Of a DNA stretch of 12,860 nucleotides, positions 6,718 to 12,860 are shown one piece after another. The stretch is taken from positions 1 through 12,860 of the forward strand of contig CAMWYI010000036.1 in assembly GCA_947178455.1 (NCBI GenBank), written 5' to 3'. Positions within the stretch are counted from its first letter, which is position 1; each line of letters begins with the position of its first letter. Made by a program: the position numbers and the translations under genes. Under the pieces are notes generated by a model. It saw nothing but the letters and a program-made list of their open reading frames with translations. It was not told the DNA's origin and did no database searches. This stretch comes from an uncultured Alistipes sp. GTDB lineage: Bacteria > Bacteroidota > Bacteroidia > Bacteroidales > Rikenellaceae.

Positions 6718-9126
6718 TCAGAACGGATACCCCACGCCGAAGTTAAGCGCGGTATTTTTCCAGCGGAAGTCGTGAATCCACCGCTGGCCGACGGAATTGT
6801 TGGGATTGTGCAGCTGGATGCCCCAGTCCAACCGCAGCACGGCGAATTTGATGTCGAACCGCAAGCCCAATCCCGTATTGAAGCCGAGCTGCTTGTAAAA
6901 ATCTTTCAAATAGAAGACCGCGTCGTCGGAGTATTGCGACGGGTCGCGTTTCACGAACCAGATGTTGCCCGCGTCGAGGAACGTGGCACCGTGCACGATG
7001 CCCCAAATCGGGAATCGGAATTCGAGATTGGCTTCCAGCTTCATGTCGCCTAACTGCGACGGGAAATTGGTTTCGGGACGCGGCACCGAACCCGGCCCCA
7101 GCGTGCGGGGCGTCCAGCCGCGCATGCCGTTGCTGCCGCCCGCGTAGAACAGACGGTCGAACGGCACCGAAGTCGAGTTGCCGTAGGCCATTGCCAAACC
7201 GCCGTAGAGCCGTCCGGCGAGGGCCGTCTTGGCCCCCAGCATGATTTTGCGGCTCGCGCTGATGTCGAAACGGAAGTACTGCGAATAGCGGATGCCCAAA
7301 ATCCGATAATAACGTTCGTCCTGCGTACGCACGGGCGACGCGAACAGATGAGCCAGCCCGCCGACCAAGTTGCCCGCCGTCTCGGCATTGAACCGGATGA
7401 CCGTTGCGTTGCGGCCGAGGTTTTTCAGCTGATTGTTGTACCCGTAACTGAACGTCAGCCCTGCAATCAACTGGGTTTGGTAGCTGTTGATGAGGTAAAG
7501 GTTTTCGGTGTCGTTCAGAAAATCGGGGTCGAGGTAGCTCACGTCCACCACGTTGATGTCGATAGGCCGCAGCGAGAACGACGAATAACTCGAATTGGTC
7601 CACTGGTAGGTCATGCCCGCACTGGTCAGCGTGCGCCGGTAGTAGGGCCTGTCCTGATAGTTGAGCGATAGTTCGAGTTTGGTCTTGGGCTGGTTGACCG
7701 TCCCGAAGCGCGTGATGCTCCACGGCACGAGGAAGCGCGGGAAAGTCAGTCCGACCGAGATGCCGTACTCTTCGGCGCGGCGCTTGCGGGCGTCGCGCGC
7801 CTTCATGAACTCGTACCCGAACGAACCCGACACGTCGAACGATTCGGCCCCGCGAAAAATGTTGCGGTTCTGGTAGCCGATGGTGGCTTTCAGCCCGTAA
7901 AAACTCGACGTCGTGCTGCCTTCGAGGTCGACCTTGAAACTCTGCCGTAAAGTGGGCGTGCAGAGGATGTTGCAGGTGAGGTAGCCCTCGCGGACGGACT
8001 CCGTGCGTGTCGAATCGCTCTGCTCGCCGACATAGGTCACGTAGTTAGTTTCGTCGACCGTGCGCGGCTGTTCGGTGAACACGATGCGCGCCGACCGGAA
8101 ATACCCCAACGCCATGAGGTCGGTATAGGCGCGGTTGACCTGCGCCGAATTGTAGATGTAATTGGGATACAGCGGAATGGACTGCCGCAGGATTTTGGGT
8201 CGCACGTTGGGTTTGCCCTCGTAGACGATGTCCAACCCCCGATAGTAGGTCGTGTCGAGCCGCGAAAGCAGCGTCGTGTCGACCATGCCCGAAGCATCGG
8301 GCCGGTAATCGGGAAAAACGTTGATGCGGTCGATGCGATAGACCGCGTTGTCCTCGAACAGCGGCTGTCCCTGCTCGTCGTAACCCGACAGATAGGGTTT
8401 TATTAAGAGGCGGAGATTAGCTACTCGAGGTTGTTGGAGGGTGTCGGCGATGTACTCGATGTTGTTGACCGTGAAGTTGAAATAGCCCCGTTCGCGCAGG
8501 CGGGCCGTGATGCGTTCGCGTTCGTCGTCGAGCACCGAGATGTCGAAAATCTCGCCGCGATGCAGCAGCGAGTGGACGGTATCGGGCAGCACGAGCTGTT
8601 CGAGAAACTTGTCGCGGAATTCGTAACGCACCGCCCCGATGCGGTAAGGCAGGTGCTGCCGGACGCGATAGGTGACTTTGGCCCGTCGGCGTCTGGAGAG
8701 GGTGTCCACCTCGCAGAAAGCCTGCGAAGCATAATACCCGCGCGAATTCATGTAGATTTTCAGGTTCTCGACGCTCTTGCGCGTCAACGACGGGTCGAAC
8801 AGCACGGGAGCCTCGCCGATGCGGCGTTTCCAGTTGTTCCAGCCGTTGTGTTTCGCGGAGTCGGCCTGCTGGTAGAGCCAAACGTAGAAATTCGTCCCCA
8901 AAAGGCGTTTGTTCGGCGTCTGCCGGATGTAGCGTTGGAGTTCATCGGCCGTGATGCGCTGGCGGCGCGGGGTCTCTTTGTCCGCCTCGACGGTCGCTTT
9001 GCTCAACAGATAGGAACCTTCGGGGATGTGGCGCGTGACGCTGCACGACGAGCACAGCCAGCCCAGTGCGGCGATGCGCACCCAACGCCCCGCAGCATGC
9101 AGGCACCTGTTCCCTCTGTTTCCCAT
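6718..9126 (-). CDS. BamA/TamA-family outer membrane protein with lipoprotein-type signal
   Basis: Members of this Omp85 superfamily insert or translocate proteins at the outer membrane. From ATG 9126 the product is 802 residues. The N-terminus is basic then hydrophobic and ends in LCSSC (cysteines at 25 and 28), a plausible lipobox. POTRA-like segments follow (about 45-345, e.g. YRIGAVRYEF), then a C-terminal beta-barrel (about 390-802) with alternating hydrophobic strands. The loop motif SNGMRGW (665-671), equivalent to the conserved RGF/RGW of Omp85 loop 6, is present, and the last residue is phenylalanine (NFGVGYPF), as in barrel-targeting signals. A GTG at 9144 would add 6 residues; ATG is preferred. 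The gene starts 21 nt after the nitroreductase stop, so the two are probably co-transcribed. Whether it is BamA itself, a TamA equivalent or a lineage paralogue cannot be decided here; the lipobox suggests it is not the canonical BamA. Confidence 0.85.
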   Translation of the reverse strand: MGNRGNRCLHAAGRWVRIAALGWLCSSCSVTRHIPEGSYLLSKATVEADKETPRRQRITADELQRYIRQTPNKRLLGTNFYVWLYQQADSAKHNGWNNWKRRIGEAPVLFDPSLTRKSVENLKIYMNSRGYYASQAFCEVDTLSRRRRAKVTYRVRQHLPYRIGAVRYEFRDKFLEQLVLPDTVHSLLHRGEIFDISVLDDERERITARLRERGYFNFTVNNIEYIADTLQQPRVANLRLLIKPYLSGYDEQGQPLFEDNAVYRIDRINVFPDYRPDASGMVDTTLLSRLDTTYYRGLDIVYEGKPNVRPKILRQSIPLYPNYIYNSAQVNRAYTDLMALGYFRSARIVFTEQPRTVDETNYVTYVGEQSDSTRTESVREGYLTCNILCTPTLRQSFKVDLEGSTTSSFYGLKATIGYQNRNIFRGAESFDVSGSFGYEFMKARDARKRRAEEYGISVGLTFPRFLVPWSITRFGTVNQPKTKLELSLNYQDRPYYRRTLTSAGMTYQWTNSSYSSFSLRPIDINVVDVSYLDPDFLNDTENLYLINSYQTQLIAGLTFSYGYNNQLKNLGRNATVIRFNAETAGNLVGGLAHLFASPVRTQDERYYRILGIRYSQYFRFDISASRKIMLGAKTALAGRLYGGLAMAYGNSTSVPFDRLFYAGGSNGMRGWTPRTLGPGSVPRPETNFPSQLGDMKLEANLEFRFPIWGIVHGATFLDAGNIWFVKRDPSQYSDDAVFYLKDFYKQLGFNTGLGLRFDIKFAVLRLDWGIQLHNPNNSVGQRWIHDFRWKNTALNFGVGYPF

Positions 9127-9147
9127 AAACCGCCGACGCCGCACACC

Positions 9148-9894
9148 CTATTGATTGAAAAATCCCTGCTCTTTGAGCAGTGCCAAGTAGGAACGCGAAA
9201 TGGAGAGATTGTCCTCGCGCGTGTAGCGGCGCTGCGTGAAAATCTGCGCCAAGTTGGGCAGGTCGTTCTCTTCGAGCAGGCGTTTCGTGAGGTCGGACGC
9301 CTCGCGCTCGGCCCACAGCTCGTCGATGACGGCCGACGTGTAGTTCTTGTACTCGTCGTAATGCACGACGGCATCCAGCGGCAGCCGGTCGGCCAGTTCG
9401 GGCTTCTCGTCGGGATACCCCATGACGACGGTCGTCACCGGCACGACCCCTTTGGGCAGTTTCAGAATGCGGGCGATGTCGGCGGCCGTGTAGAGCGTCG
9501 TACCGAGGTAACAGATACCCAATTCGTTGGCTTCGGCCTGAATGCACAGATTCTGCGCCGCCAGCAACGCATCGGTCATGGCGTTGAGGAACCACGCAAA
9601 ATTGTCGTAAGCGGGGTCGGCGTTGCGCTGTTTGCACCACATCGAGAACCGATGCACGTCGGCGCAGACGGTCACGACGCACGGAGCCTGCGTGACCATC
9701 GGCTGGTCGAAATGGCACGGCGCGAGCTGCTGTTTCAACTCGGCATCGCGCGTCACGACCAGCGAATACAACTGCATGTTGCCGCAAGTCGAAGCGCGCA
9801 CGGCGGCTTCCAACACGTTGCGCAAGACCTCTTCGGGAATGGGCGTCGACCGAAACTTACGAATCGAACGATGTTTTATTAAAAAGCTTTTCAT
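9148..9894 (-). CDS. Nitroreductase family protein (NfsA/FRP-like flavoprotein)
   Basis: Proteins of this family bind FMN and use NAD(P)H to reduce nitro compounds, quinones or flavins in the cytoplasm. The 248-residue protein starts MKSFLIKHRSIRKFRS, where HRSIRKF is the family's N-terminal FMN-phosphate-binding signature. RASTCGNMQLY (33-43) fits the second FMN contact, and ANELGICYLGTTLYT plus the following VVMGYPDEKP fit the NfsA/FRP-like branch. The extended C-terminal helical tail (about 200-248) is also seen in that branch. ATG 9894 follows a candidate -7 box by about 48 nt. It is first in a probable two-gene transcript with the outer membrane protein downstream; no functional link between the two is obvious. 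Substrate cannot be predicted. Confidence 0.88.
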   Translation of the reverse strand: MKSFLIKHRSIRKFRSTPIPEEVLRNVLEAAVRASTCGNMQLYSLVVTRDAELKQQLAPCHFDQPMVTQAPCVVTVCADVHRFSMWCKQRNADPAYDNFAWFLNAMTDALLAAQNLCIQAEANELGICYLGTTLYTAADIARILKLPKGVVPVTTVVMGYPDEKPELADRLPLDAVVHYDEYKNYTSAVIDELWAEREASDLTKRLLEENDLPNLAQIFTQRRYTREDNLSISRSYLALLKEQGFFNQ

Positions 9895-9942
9895 ATCTTA
9901 TTACCGATTACAAAAGGATTTTTCGCGGGTGCGAAATCCATG

Positions 9943-9950
9943 CAAAAATA
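9943..9950 (-). promoter_or_regulatory. Candidate -7 box of the nitroreductase gene
   Basis: TATTTTTG on the minus strand matches TAnnTTTG and predicts a leader of about 44 nt before ATG 9894. The expected -33 position falls at the edge of the palindromic repeat (9967 onward), and no TTG is visible there. Confidence 0.4.
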
Positions 9951-9966
9951 ATCATTTTTTTATTAG

Positions 9967-10196
9967 CCCCGTTAAGAACGGGGTTCTATTAGCGCGATGG
10001 ACGGTCGACGGGTTTCAGGAGGTAGTCTGCGCTATCACCGTTATTTGCGGGCCGAAGACTGCGGAGGAGACGACACGCAAGTGGCGGGCCTCCGCTGGCG
10101 GAGTCTTCGGCCCGCGCGGCTCGCAGAGCCGCAGTCTATAAAACGGTGACGGCGCAGAAACCTTGCGAAGCCTAACGACCATCCTTTGCGCTAATA
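9967..10196. repeat. Near-complete composite palindromic element (about 210 bp, inverted ends)
   Basis: Order: hairpin CCCCGTTAAGAACGGGG (9967-9983); forward unit (9987-10040); long hairpin with a perfect 14-bp outer stem GCGGGCCGAAGACT (10047-10060 with 10102-10115) enclosing a smaller CCTCCGC/GCGGAGG stem; spacer; inverted unit (about 10144-10196). The two units are imperfect inverted repeats of each other over about 53 bp. Both start TATTAGCGC from the outside and end in CACCG towards the centre. No reading frame inside resembles a transposase. This is the best copy of the family present at 1163, 3263 and 6545. Confidence 0.8.
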
Positions 10197-10201
10197 AAAC
10201 T

Positions 10202-10331
10202 CCGCACTGTAAAAATTGCGGAAAAAGCGTGAAGCGAGCCGACTGCGCCCGGAACGAACGTGCGAAAAGCGCAGTCTTTCGTGTTCGTTCAGCAGGCGGC
10301 GAACGAAACGCCCGCAATTTTCACCGTGCGG
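10202..10331. repeat. Second, different inverted-repeat element with nested stems
   Basis: A 20-nt left arm CCGCACTGTAAAAATTGCGG (10202-10221) is matched by CCGCAATTTTCACCGTGCGG (10312-10331), an imperfect inverted repeat. Inside are GACTGCGC (10241-10248) with GCGCAGTC (10269-10276), and GAACGAAC (10252-10259) with GTTCGTTC (10283-10290). The two inner pairs interleave, so they could not both form in one simple stem, which suggests alternative folds or a pseudoknot. No gene is supported. It could be a small mobile palindromic element or a structured RNA. Confidence 0.6.
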
Positions 10332-10341
10332 ATGGTTTTCG

Positions 10342-10365
10342 GTACCTTTTGCCATCAAAAGGTAC
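10342..10365. repeat. Perfect 10-bp hairpin with CCAT loop
   Basis: GTACCTTTTG (10342-10351) and CAAAAGGTAC (10356-10365) form a perfect stem around CCAT. Neither side has a T run, so it is not an obvious intrinsic terminator. Its role is unknown; it lies in the gene-free stretch 9895-10520 between the two other elements and the terminator of the peptidase gene. Confidence 0.55.
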
Positions 10366-10411
10366 GATAGGGAAAATTTGTCGAACCCAAAAAACTGTCC
10401 GCCACAGTAAT

Positions 10412-10448
10412 AAAAAAGCGGCCGTCTCCGAATCGGGGAGACGGCCGC
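10412..10448 (-). terminator. Intrinsic terminator of the BlaI/M56 transcript
   Basis: On the minus strand a perfect 12-bp GC-rich stem (arms 10418-10429 and 10437-10448, 7-nt loop) is followed directly by TTTTTT. It lies about 72 nt downstream of the M56 peptidase stop and points the right way. This is a textbook intrinsic terminator. Confidence 0.88.
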
Positions 10449-10520
10449 TGCCGGTCGCTTATGGTATTTTATTAAAGACTCGGCTGTCGTTCGAACCGAC
10501 CCTCCCTCTCGGAGGCAAGG

Positions 10521-12326
10521 TCAATTCGCCGCCTGCTTTTTCGCAGCACCCGATTTCGTTGTGACGACGATTGCATTTTCGCCGTTTCCTTTCAATATCG
10601 ACAGGTTTTGAATGTCGTTCACATCAATTTCGTTCAGCCGGTCGACACCGCCCTCGACCGGTTGGTCGTCGACAATCAACATCGGTTTTTCATCGTTCGG
10701 CCTCGTTCCGTAACCCGAGACCGTCACCGTGCCGTCGGCCGATTGTTCCGACGATACGAGCGAAATGATGAATGCCTGCCCTTCGGGCTCACCGACCGTA
10801 TAGGAATAGGTCATGCACCCCACATGGGAGACTGTCAGCGTCCGACCGGCCGCCGTTTTGATGGTGGCACGTCCATCGGCATCGGTCACTGCGCCGTTCG
10901 TCGAGCCCACCTCCTGCACGAGCGCCCCAGCCAGCGGTTTGCCTTCGTTAGTTACAAACGCATGCACCGTGACGGTTTTTTCCGCCGGAGCCTCCGCTTT
11001 CGGGTAGGCCACTACGACCAATTCTTCGGCCGTATTTTCCGACGGGACGGGCGCAGCGTCTTGTTCAGCGGGAGACTCGACCCCAGCCAAGCGGAAATCC
11101 ACCGGCAGCGTGTACTTCACCCGCACAGCCTCGCCTTTTTGCATGCCGGGCGTCCATTTGTCGGAACGTTTCAGCACCCGTTCGACCTCCTCCGAGAGCG
11201 AGCGGTCGGGCGTCTGCAAAATCTCGATATTGGCCAGCGTACCGTCTTTCTCGATAGTGAACGTCGCCACGACACGGCCCTGTATCCGATTGTCCAAAGC
11301 CTCTTCGGGCATTCGCACCTGCGTCTGCACCCAGCGGCGGAAATCATTGAGGTTGCCGCCTCGGAATGTAGGCATCACCTCGACCCGAAAATACGCATCG
11401 TCCGGCTGTTGGGCCGTCCCGACGAGCGAGGTTCCGTGCTCCGAAACGACCGGCTCAGCGGCCCGCGAAGTGAACGAGAATGCGCAAAGCAATCCGATTA
11501 GCGCGGGCACCGTGCCCGCCAAACGCAACAGAACGTGTCTGTGCGCATTGTCAGTTGTCATCATGATAAATCGTTTTTTGGTTCGTGAATTGCGCAGCCC
11601 GTTGGTTATGTCCGGACTATAACCTAAAAGCTGTTTGAGAATGAGTTGCATATAGTAACGCACGTCGCATCCGCTGCGGAGCACGTCGCCGTCGGCTTCG
11701 TACTCCTCGACTTCGTTCAACCGGCTGGCGGCCAGCCACACAAACGGATTCCACCACAGCAGGGCTTTCATGGTCTCCATCGCGATGCGTTCGGCCGAAT
11801 GGCGGTGGCGGATATGGCTCCGCTCGTGCAGGAGGATGACGGGTATTTCGTCGTCGGGCGTGCCCTGCCAAACGTAAATGGTGCGGAACAGCGAACAGGC
11901 CTCGATTCGCTCGGGCGTGCGGACAAGCGTATAATCGTCAGCGAAAGCGATTTGCCCCGTGCGGCGGATGCGGCGCAACAACAGCAGCTGCCGCAACACC
12001 GGCACCAGCACGACCGCCGTTCCGATGCAATAGACTGCCCAGAAAACGACGGCTCCCCAATCGACCGCCGCCTCAACGACCGTCGCCGCCGCCGTGTCCG
12101 AAAAATCGACCGGCACGACCGGCAACACCTCCGCCACCACCGGCGCGGGCCACACGGGAATGCGGAGCGCAGGAATGACCCCTGCGAGGCAGACGGTCGC
12201 CAGCAGGTATGCACGGCACCACCGGAACGGCGTGCGCCGTTCGAGTAGCGCGGCGTAAACCGCGTAAAGCACGCCGCTGCAAATCGCCGTTTCGACAAGA
12301 TAGGTCAACATTTCATTCATCATCAT
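10521..12326 (-). CDS. M56 (BlaR1-type) membrane metallopeptidase fused to TonB, regulatory-like and plug-like domains
   Basis: This 601-residue protein has the membrane plan of BlaR1: helices at about 6-28, 37-57 and 90-117, a cytoplasmic zinc-protease loop with HERSH (HExxH, 167-171) and a downstream acidic NEVEEYEAD (204-212) likely to supply the third ligand, then a fourth helix (about 264-289). Instead of BlaR1's penicillin-binding sensor, the periplasmic part holds three modules. These are a TonB C-terminal domain (about 313-414), a carboxypeptidase-regulatory-like beta domain (about 450-525) and a short segment resembling the plug of SusC-type receptors (about 533-593; PMLIVDDQPV, NDIQNLSILKG, VVTTKSG). 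ATG 12326, 12323 or 12320 could start it. It lies 48 nt after the stop of a BlaI-type repressor gene, as expected if it inactivates that repressor by proteolysis. The signal sensed is unknown. No frameshift seen. Confidence 0.88.
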   Translation of the reverse strand: MMMNEMLTYLVETAICSGVLYAVYAALLERRTPFRWCRAYLLATVCLAGVIPALRIPVWPAPVVAEVLPVVPVDFSDTAAATVVEAAVDWGAVVFWAVYCIGTAVVLVPVLRQLLLLRRIRRTGQIAFADDYTLVRTPERIEACSLFRTIYVWQGTPDDEIPVILLHERSHIRHRHSAERIAMETMKALLWWNPFVWLAASRLNEVEEYEADGDVLRSGCDVRYYMQLILKQLLGYSPDITNGLRNSRTKKRFIMMTTDNAHRHVLLRLAGTVPALIGLLCAFSFTSRAAEPVVSEHGTSLVGTAQQPDDAYFRVEVMPTFRGGNLNDFRRWVQTQVRMPEEALDNRIQGRVVATFTIEKDGTLANIEILQTPDRSLSEEVERVLKRSDKWTPGMQKGEAVRVKYTLPVDFRLAGVESPAEQDAAPVPSENTAEELVVVAYPKAEAPAEKTVTVHAFVTNEGKPLAGALVQEVGSTNGAVTDADGRATIKTAAGRTLTVSHVGCMTYSYTVGEPEGQAFIISLVSSEQSADGTVTVSGYGTRPNDEKPMLIVDDQPVEGGVDRLNEIDVNDIQNLSILKGNGENAIVVTTKSGAAKKQAAN

Positions 12327-12374
12327 GCGCTGTTTCGTTCATGCCGGCTTCACGACCTGTTCCGCGAGAGGATG

Positions 12375-12749
12375 TTATTGTTTTTCGCTCTTGCGGATGA
12401 TTTCCAGTATGTTGTCCATCTCCTCGACCGAGATGTTCTCGCGTTCGGAAAAGAACGACACCAGCTGCGACAACGACCCGTCGAAATAGTTGGACAACAT
12501 TGACGACATGACCGTCTGCGCATAGTCTTCTTTGGCCAGAACCGGATAGTAGCGGTGGCTTTTGCCTTCGGCCTTGTGGCCGACGAAGCCCTTGTTTTCC
12601 AGAATTTTCAGAAACGTCGCTACGGTCGTGTACTTCGGGTGCGGTTCGGAGGTTCGTTCGATGATTTCGCTCACGACGGCATCGCCCAGCCGCCACAAAA
12701 TCTGCATGATTTCCTCCTCGCCCCGCGTAAGTATCTGTTTCTTGTTCAT
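12375..12749 (-). CDS. BlaI/MecI/CopY family transcriptional repressor
   Basis: BlaI-type repressors are dimeric winged-helix proteins that bind dyad operators and are removed by cleavage when the partner M56 protease is activated. The 124-residue protein starts MNKKQILTRGEEEIMQILW; helices 1-3 and wing occupy about residues 1-72, with recognition-helix signature YTTVATFLKILENKGFV (40-56) and wing HKAEGKSHRYYPV (58-70). The C-terminal dimerisation helices (about 74-124) contain SFFSE (98-102) where BlaI and MecI of Staphylococcus carry the cleaved Asn-Phe bond. The cut site here would thus be Ser-Phe or Phe-Phe if position is conserved (inference). It is first in a two-gene operon with the M56 fusion and has a well-formed promoter with a candidate operator, fitting autorepression. 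Whether it controls beta-lactam resistance is unsupported: no beta-lactamase is near. Confidence 0.92.
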   Translation of the reverse strand: MNKKQILTRGEEEIMQILWRLGDAVVSEIIERTSEPHPKYTTVATFLKILENKGFVGHKAEGKSHRYYPVLAKEDYAQTVMSSMLSNYFDGSLSQLVSFFSERENISVEEMDNILEIIRKSEKQ

Positions 12750-12796
12750 AAGTTTATATGTGTTTATTTCGTTATCGTTCTCTCCTCCTCACGCTG

Positions 12797-12828
12797 CAAA
12801 CTTACTACTAATAATTTAGAAATACAAA
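12797..12828 (-). promoter_or_regulatory. Promoter of the BlaI/M56 operon (-33 and -7 elements)
   Basis: On the minus strand TTTG (12828-12825), a 20-nt spacer and TAAGTTTG (12804-12797) match the Bacteroidota TTTG / TAnnTTTG promoter with its usual spacing. Transcription should begin near 12793, giving a leader of about 43 nt. A GGAGGAG run in that leader is about 30 nt from the ATG, too far to act as a ribosome site for it. This is the only two-element promoter match I see in the window. Confidence 0.75.
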
Positions 12829-12830
12829 GT
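12800..12830. promoter_or_regulatory. Candidate BlaI-type operator overlapping the promoter
   Basis: A 31-bp imperfect dyad runs from ACTTACTACTAATAA to TTAGAAATACAAAGT around one central base, with 10 of 15 positions complementary by hand count. It spans the -33 element, the spacer and half of the -7 box, where a repressor would block polymerase. It contains TAC and GTA half-site-like triplets seen in BlaI-family operators but not the full staphylococcal consensus. Confidence 0.4.
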
Positions 12831-12860
12831 TTTCTGCTAAAATTTTAGTTTTTATTTTTT

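Noticed and set aside
8431..9882. 483-residue plus-strand frame over the BamA-like and nitroreductase genes
   Set aside because: It spans two well-supported minus-strand genes and their junction and has no family signature.
10163..10564. Plus-strand frame across 10163-10564
   Set aside because: It crosses repeat elements, a terminator stem and the 3' end of the peptidase gene; no domain.
12778..12792. GGAGGAG on the minus strand as ribosome binding site of the repressor gene
   Set aside because: It is about 30 nt from the ATG, too far to set that start, and no closer start in frame exists.

Overview
The window looks like chromosomal DNA from a GC-rich member of the Bacteroidales. An Alistipes-like (Rikenellaceae) genome is my best guess, but that is inference. 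The evidence is a set of -7 boxes of the Bacteroidota TAnnTTTG type, starts without strong Shine-Dalgarno sequences, an Lnt of the Bacteroidota type, a lipoprotein-anchored BamA/TamA-like barrel, and a BlaI / M56-peptidase pair whose periplasmic part is built from TonB and TonB-receptor-derived domains.

Layout. 1-1155 (minus): hflX, GTPase, its 3' end cut by the window edge. 1156-1396: tandem palindromic repeat units plus a terminator. 1397-2080 (minus): TonB energy transducer. 2081-2256: divergent promoter region. 2257-3285 (plus): rlmN. 3263-3582: composite palindromic repeat. 3583-5193 (plus): lnt, followed 23 nt later by folC at 5217-6524 (plus), a likely two-gene operon. 6525-6717: another repeat copy between convergent genes. 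9148-9894 (minus): nitroreductase, followed 21 nt later by a BamA/TamA-family outer membrane protein at 6718-9126 (minus), probably co-transcribed. 9895-10520: about 625 nt without a gene, holding the most complete copy of the repeat, a second inverted-repeat element, a further hairpin and a terminator. 12375-12749 (minus): BlaI/MecI-type repressor. 10521-12326 (minus): M56 (BlaR1-type) metallopeptidase fused to a TonB C-terminal domain, a carboxypeptidase-regulatory-like domain and a small receptor-plug-like domain. 12750-12860: promoter of that pair with a candidate operator.

The genes are mostly housekeeping: ribosome rescue (hflX), rRNA/tRNA methylation (rlmN), lipoprotein maturation (lnt), folate polyglutamylation (folC) and envelope biogenesis (BamA/TamA-like). 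Several concern the envelope. Two things stand out. The first is the BlaI / M56-TonB-plug pair: the penicillin-binding sensor of BlaR1 is replaced by modules of the TonB transport machinery, suggesting a regulator that watches TonB-dependent transport or the envelope. The second is a family of interspersed palindromic elements (a short hairpin next to a unit of about 40-53 bp, pairing around a long central hairpin) that fills four intergenic spaces and supplies the stop codon of rlmN and possibly that of folC.
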